NCBI GenBank assembly: GCA_038496445.1 | Contig: JALMLS010000079.1 | Span: forward strand, 1-64,000 | Length of the DNA stretch: 64,000 bases | Direction: 5' to 3' | From: Trichosphaerium sp. ATCC 40318 | Lineage: Eukaryota; Discosea; Flabellinia; Trichosidae | Shown: one piece after another, positions 58,279 to 64,000 of the stretch | Numbering within the stretch: the first letter of the stretch is position 1 | Layout of the letters: each line of letters begins with the position of its first letter | Made by a program: the position numbers and the translations under genes | Notes under the pieces: generated by a model | Database searches by the model: none | Seen by the model: only the letters and a program-made list of their open reading frames with translations | Told to the model about the DNA's origin: nothing

Positions 58279-61200
58279 ATGGCAACAGAAAAGGTGTACG
58301 CCCAGCTTTGGTAAGTAACACATAAAATACGAGAGTACGCTCACGTGCGTTCAGGCTACGCATCGTAGGAGGCAAAAAATTACCCGGCATTAATTCCAAG
58401 GGTCTTTCTGGCACGTCAAAACTTCCCCTTTCAATGCTCGCTGTTTTAATGAACGTAGATTCGTATGTCAGCATTAAAATGTCGCTGGCTCACGGCGAGT
58501 ACGAAAAATATGGAGCTAAATTAAAAACAAGAATATGTCCTGCGTCGTTAAATCCCAAGGTGAGGAAGTGAGGATGATCTTCATTCCTTTTTCATTCGAA
58601 TTCTCAACCAAGACGAGCGTTGAGTGGTGTTTTTTGAATTGTCGATTGCTAACAGTGCCATGTAGTGGAACGATGAATTTAAAATTAGTTTAATTGATAA
58701 AAGGGCCAAAGTCGTTTTCAAAGTGGCGGTACGGCGTAGTACTACATCCCAGTTTATCCTTCCGCTAAGAAGACGATGTTTCTGTAGGCTTTCAAGTCAA
58801 TGGGGCAAAATGTACCTCTTGGCACGTGCGAACTCGCTTTGGAAGATGCCAAGTTTGATACGCACTATGACACTTCCCTAAACCTAAAGGTTGTCTTTTA
58901 AACTATGCACAACAAAAAAAACGCTTACATACGTGTTCAGGATGCGCCTTGTGGCGAATTGATGATACAGTACCAGCTCACAGATCCCGGAGTGGGCCCC
59001 AAGTTTTTTTATAAAATATTACCACAATTACGGATTGAAACAGACAGAAACCTATACTTTGCTGGCGAGGTGTTATTTTTTATCCGTTTTTATTTTTTAT
59101 GAACAATTTTGCAGGTTTTGGTTTTTTTTCTAAACTACTGACTGTCTTCTTTCTTATCAACTACACAGAAACTCTCTGGCTTTGTCAAACTTTCTGTTGG
59201 ATCTTCTATGGCGCTGTCTTCGGCAACTGTGTCGCTTGAAGGTACTAGTTTTAATTTTAGTTTACACCACTGCGTTCAGTAGTTTACGGTTTCTACTTAT
59301 TTATATATATTCTGATCGTCTATATTAGGGCACCAAGAAGCGCTAGGCCATCGTATTCCTATAATAACATCTACTAAAGTGGTGTGGGGTGAAGAACATG
59401 GCGGTGACAAGGTATTATTTAGAGAGACTTGACAAAAATCACGTTTACTGAAGGGGCGTTGTGTAGGTGTTAAAAGACGATATTTATAGTTGGCCATTTA
59501 CCTTCAAGTTACCAAAGCTCATTCCGCCCTCCTATGAAGTAAGTGCACTCCTTCTACGCCTTCATGACACTAACAATACGTAGGGACGCCACAGCACTTG
59601 TATATACGCTATAAACGTTCGTTTGAACGGCAGGGACGCGCAAGAAATCCAACGCAAATTAAAGATACGCGTGCACCACCATGCACATTCCAATCCAGAG
59701 ACTTACACTGTCCGATTTAAAGAAGTATGTGCAACTCAGCGTGTTTGCCATCTAACCAGATTTAATAGCACAACGTGTCACTAGTGGCCACACTAAAAAG
59801 TCCTGTGGCTTACATTGGTGAACCAAATGTCTTGTTTTTCGTACGCTTAAAGTGATGCAGGTGTTGTGTGTTAGCTAACAATTGTTTTCTCCTATGTATA
59901 GTACATAGACAATCATTCAAGACGAGAAATCAAGACTGCACGCTTCTCAGTCGTGCAATCCGTAAAGTATATAACTTCTTCACAAACTGTAGTAAAGGAC
60001 AGTACGTACTGTGGTTCTAAATACCGTTTTTTCTCAAGTAGAATTCTGATGTAAATTTTTCTTTTGACATCTGCTATAGAAGAGCTCGTAAGAGCACCTT
60101 TGAGTACAGGATTTCCTATCCCATCCATGTCAGAGTACGCTGTGAATATGGTTTTGTAGTGTTTTGCTTACAGTACAATGTGGTAAAGGAGCAATCAAAC
60201 AATAGCATTTAAGATTCCACCTGGAACACTACCGACCTTGTTGAACAAAAAAGCTTCCCCGCTTGTGTCTATATGTACGATCAATTTACTTGCACTCTCT
60301 TCATTTAACGATGTTTCGACACTGAGTGGACGTTTAGATTATAAACTGGAGATTGTTTGCATTTTTACTAGCTCCTCTCTTAAAGTCCGATTGGAGAGCC
60401 CAGTCGTCATCGGTAACAGGATTCCTATACGTGCTAAGCCTGTACGTGTTTTAGGCATTTATATGCAAGTGCCTGACGTGATTTGACACACAACGTAGAT
60501 GTCTGGGTCGCCCAAGATTATAAAACGCGATCCTTCGACTGTTAATGCTCATCTGTTACACAAGAGATCATTAAAACAGCTTCGAACGCATCCTACTATA
60601 CCAGCACCAAAGCTAAAAAAGAAGAAGAGCAGCAAGACTTTGAGATCCAAGTCTCCAAAACTTACCAAGCGCGTATGTTTCTCGTTTGATGGCTTTGTTG
60701 CTAACATTGTGGATCTATGTATAGACCAGCAGCAACGGCTTAAAGCGTCCAAAGCTCACCAAACAATTTAAATCTGCGCCTGATTTACGAAGACCAACTG
60801 ACGTCTCTGGATCTGAAAGTGGAAGCGAGAGCCCACCATTTATTGTCACTAAGAAGGTATTTGTTTACTCAATTTGTGTGGACTGCATATACAAACTACT
60901 GCGTAGAAACGAAGCCAAGTAAGCAAGAGCAAGGCGGAGGGATCTCCCAAGACTTTGAGAACGCCTAGAAGCAAGACCAAGTACATTCAATTTGCCTTTT
61001 TTTTAGATTATACATATACCTGATAGCTGACCCTCGTCCTCCCCTCTAGATCAAGACGAACTTCGAGCAGACGTAAAAAAAGGAGCAAATCCCCTGCACA
61101 ACGGCAACCAGATCTGCTAGGTGGGGCTGTGGTACGTGGCAATTATATATTTTGAACAAAAGTGAAAGTGAAAACAACGACCGTGTACTCATTGCAACAA

Positions 61201-62120
61201 AGGAGCCACCTTCTTCGCCAGTCACACAAAAATCAGATAATTTACTCTTGTTGGGCCTAGACACCCCACAACCTCTATCGCAATCAGCACCTCCTACTGC
61301 CACAGACAATCCTTTTGGAGACTTGGCAGGCATCTCTTTACAACCAACTACCCCTTTGGCGTCTAGTAATCCATTCGAAGACGTGACAGAGGCTAGTTTG
61401 TCTCAGGATACCATGGGTTCCCTAGAAACCCTTGCATTTACACTAACTACACCTGATCCTTCAATACCGACTCGGGGTAAGTATACTTGTACACTGTTTG
61501 GTCACAGGTTGCTAATCGTGTAACAAAGGACTAGCCAGTACTCAGCCAGGTTCAAAAAAAGAAGTAAACATGAAGCATCGAGGCATATCCCTGTCGTGGG
61601 CAAAGGGGCAGTCTCCTTTGGATGGTTTTGCTAGTCAACCAACACCAATGAGGGGCTACGTACGGCATTTCTAAACTACTTTTTTGTCCTGGCTAGTAAT
61701 ACCAATAATTAGCAAACTGGAGGTGGCGGTATGTCTTTTTCTGCATCTCCAACTAGTGGTGGCAGATCTTTAGGATTTTCTGCATCTCCACCAAGCAGTG
61801 GCAAATCTTTAGGATTTTCTGCACCGGATCCATTTGGTCAGTCTATGAGCTTCTCATCAGCGCCACCCGCCACTACACAGCCAACCATACAACCAGCTAC
61901 CACGACACCAGTACCGCTGATTAACGATGCGCCGTCGAGTGTGGATCAGATAATGAAGTTAGGCTATACACAAAAACAAGCGGAGGTGGCACTTAGCGCT
62001 GCGGCACGTGTCACTTTTCACGTATTACGTTTTTTAAAATAATGTTCTCCTTAGAATAACGATTTTGCTGAAGCGGTAGCATTCCTTCAGGGCATTGCTG
62101 GGGTGTCGCAAAGACAATGA
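58279..62120 (+). CDS. C2 - arrestin - NPF/DPF - UBA endocytic adaptor-like protein
   Basis: From ATG 58279 a C2 domain reads LRIVGGKKLPGIN, YVSIKMSLAHG, NPKWNDEF, VVFKVAAFKSMGQN, ELALEDAKFD. An arrestin fold follows with KLSGFVKLSV, YSWPFTFKLPKLIPPSYEGRH, ELVRAPLSTGFPIP, AIKFKIPPGTLPTL and LDYKLEIVC. That frame reaches a TGA at 60484-60486. A canonical GTACGT intron from 60442 to 60498 skips it and joins RAKP to MSGSPKIIKRD in frame. The rest is a Lys/Ser-rich linker, then short motifs DNPFGD, SNPFED and DPFGQ. A C-terminal UBA domain (VDQIMKLGYTQKQAEVAL, FAEAVAFLQ) ends at TGA 62118-62120. If unspliced, two genes lie only 12 bases apart. Alpha-arrestins recruit ubiquitin ligases or clathrin adaptors. 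Confidence 0.75.
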
Positions 62121-62308
62121 GGTTACTAGTCCCTTTGTTATTGTTTATTATAAAAAGCCACCTTGGCCAATGTAATGGTCTCCAATAATGTACTCTTTCT
62201 CGAGAGCGCTGGTCTTTTGCGCTACATCTGTCAAAATGTAACATGACTATTGTATTAAGTTAACATTACCGTCCATTGTTTGTATAAGGCGTTGCAAGTG
62301 TAAGTGGT

Positions 62309-63764
62309 ATGGCCGAGGACGAGTTTAAAATATCGCGTAAACTGCTTTGTGGTCACAAGGGTTCAGTATTGTCTTTAAGCACTCGAGAGGACGCCCAACT
62401 CTTATATTCGAGCAGTGACGTGAGCTGGTGAGCGTAAATTGTTGGTTTATGTCTGTAGGATGGAACTGGTTTTGTATGGGACTTACGTACCGCGAAAAGG
62501 TGTTTACGCAGCGCATAGTATGTGCTCACGCTGTTTAGAGTACGATGCGTTTGTGCGCCAGCCAAACAGCCTATTAATTGTATAACTACATCCCCTGTTG
62601 ATGGGAATATGTTATATGTTGCGTCAGGGTCATCTGTACGTTGTTGTGAGTGCGTGGCTGATAAACTGAGGTTTAATGCAGGTCTTATGCTTTGATCTAC
62701 GCAATACTGCTCTGGTTATGCAAAAATACGATCGGCAAGTATTGAAATGCAAGGATGATGTAAATCACGTGCGTTCACTAGGTTGTTTTTTTGGGTTGTG
62801 TCATGTTTGCAACAGATAAGTTTCAGCCTCAATGGCGATGTTATGGCGACCTCTGATGATGATGGTAATTGCCAAACTGTCACGACGTACTAAATTCGAT
62901 GTAGGCACAATCAACGTACTCGCCATAAAATCTGCCAGTGCGACTCCTTGTACGCTCACTGGGCACTCCAATGTGCGGTAGACTACATAGAATATATTTG
63001 TAAACTGAAAGCTGTCATAGATAGTATCAATGGCAAACTTTCATCCTGGCAATGCGGACCTCCTCGTTTCTGCTGGATTAGATTGCTGCATCTATGAGTG
63101 GTCTCTATCCAGCAGATCAATCATCAAGGACTTGACTCCTCCACGAGAATTGACAGGTGAGGTGTTCAATCCTCCACTAGTTCATGCCTTGGATATATCT
63201 GCAGACGGTTCACTCTTGGTAGCTGCCATTTTACACGACATGTAGCTCTAACATAACACGATAGGCGTGTGCCCGTGGTGATGGTTCAGTGACATTACAG
63301 CAGCTTCCATGTGGTGAATGGTTGGAAGTGGATTCTGCGCATGCTGGCGCCACCACATTTGTGTACAAACTCTTCGTTTTGTTTATTAATATGGTCGTTC
63401 TGGAACTAACTATCTTACTTCTCCAGTACGTTCCCAAAGTTTTCCAAAAACGATCATCTGCTATCAAGCGGTGCTGATGGTTGCATCAAAATGTGGTATG
63501 TGGTGCAAGCAACAATGGCAGTTTACTCATGTCAAAATGGTAGGCAAATTGACTCAGAGGACAAAGAAGACTCACGCATACCTTACGACATGTTCCAACT
63601 AGTGCACTTTAAGCACGGTACGTACCTATACAATCTCTTGCATTGCATTTTGACGCGTTGTAGGGAAGCAAATAAATTGGATAACATCCATGCCAGACAC
63701 GCCTACTGGCAACGTTTTTGTTTGTGACCCAAGTGGTGACATCTCAGCGTACAATGTGGTGTAA
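62309..63764 (+). CDS. WDR53: WDR53-type WD40 repeat protein
   Basis: From ATG 62309 the product reads RKLLCGHKGSVLSLS, GTGFVWDLRTAK, VLCFDLRNTALV, ISFSLNGDVMATSDDD|GTINVLAI, TGHSN, FHPGNADLLVSAGLDCCIYEW and VHALDISADGSLLVAA, then ARGDGSVTLQQL and HLLSSGADGCIKMW. It closes with INWITSMPDTPTGNVFVCD and SAYNVV at TAA 63762-63764. Repeat order and the closing block match WDR53, a predicted DDB1-CUL4 adaptor. A role in ubiquitin ligation would follow from that. About eight introns with GTGAGC, GTGTTT or GTACGT donors are read. Some donors are not fixed, for example near 63520. The intron at about 62765 contains CACGTG. Confidence 0.85.
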
Positions 63765-64000
63765 TTTAAAATAAAGTGTTTGAAAATGTAGCCAAGTCTT
63801 TACTTCGAAATGTTAAAACTAAACCCGTTGACTTTGCCTTCGGCTTTGTTGGGTCTGTTGTGGACACTATTTAGTACAAATTGCCTGAATAGCACAAAGG
63901 TTATGTCGTGGGTTTCCAGTACGCATTATTGGGTCGCTGAACGCCATTTTACATAATGTTTTTAACGATAACGCGCAATTCTCACGTTAACGACGTTTAG
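63765..64000. other. Intergenic to window end
   Basis: Downstream sequence of WDR53. No coding signal is seen on either strand. Confidence 0.45.

Noticed and set aside
58780-58896. A frameshift or 13-base intron in the C2 domain at GTAGGCTTTCAAG
   Set aside because: A standard GTACGG...TGTAG intron upstream joins VFKVA to AFKSMGQ in frame and explains the apparent shift.
60466-60498. A 21-base intron GTGATTTG...GTAG at the arrestin/UBA junction
   Set aside because: The GTACGT donor at 60442 gives an in-frame, normal-length intron, so an ultrashort one is not needed.
1-64000. CRISPR arrays, transposons or operons
   Set aside because: No direct-repeat arrays, terminal repeats with transposase, or bacterial-type operons were seen. 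The window is ordinary eukaryotic nuclear DNA.

Overview
The window comes from a eukaryotic nuclear genome that is gene-dense and rich in introns. Introns are mostly short (about 35 to 120 bases). Most begin GTACGY, GTAAG or GTATG, carry a CTAAC-like branch point close to the 3' end, and end in AG. TAA, TAG and TGA are all used as stops, and the eRF1 encoded here keeps the motifs of a standard-code release factor. The species cannot be named from sequence alone. The RWD plus CHY zinc-finger protein and the FunK1/Crinkler-like kinase look fungal or fungus-like. The RWP-RK factor, the PSI-bearing Na/Ca exchanger, GPATCH3, WDR53 and U12-type introns are unusual for yeasts and moulds. An early-diverging fungus, another unicellular opisthokont, or a different protist with similar intron structure all fit.

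Layout: bases 1-7051 hold a cut-off LRR protein of an F-box/LRR family, a FunK1/Crinkler-like kinase and an ankyrin-SAM-TKL kinase. Bases 7170-13901 hold elongation factor 1-beta, a membrane-anchored EEP phosphatase/nuclease, an NPC2-like lipid-binding protein and a PH/coiled-coil protein. Bases 13986-19165 encode one very large C2-VIT-VWA-TPR-DUF2135 protein. Bases 19686-25596 carry an intact F-box/LRR gene, the RWD-CHY protein and a frameshifted F-box/LRR relic. Bases 25693-35000 hold an SRRM1-type splicing protein, TIP41, a signal-peptide/TM protein with acidic repeats, an EF-hand protein and a TBC RabGAP. Bases 35922-43457 hold eRF1, a PTPEPT-stalked surface protein and AVL9. Bases 43887-51000 hold an RWP-RK factor, GPATCH3, BCAS2/SPF27, a tiny membrane protein, a Rab8/Sec4-type GTPase and UBC9. 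Bases 51163-63764 hold a Na/Ca exchanger, importin-7/8, a C2-arrestin-NPF/DPF-UBA adaptor and WDR53.

Most genes serve core cell functions: splicing (SRRM1, BCAS2), translation (EF1-beta, eRF1), vesicle traffic (Rab, TBC GAP, AVL9, arrestin/UBA adaptor), SUMO conjugation and nuclear import. Three LRR or F-box loci and two unusual kinases form the accessory part. Adjacent genes are tightly packed, and divergent pairs share promoters of about 80 to 330 bases.

The most notable observations are: three U12-type introns in two neighbouring genes, one of them AT-AC; a strong excess of the palindrome CACGTG, often inside introns; and several unusual domain combinations. Exon joins were worked out by hand. 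Where a join is uncertain, the entry says so. CDS coordinates span from start to stop and include introns.
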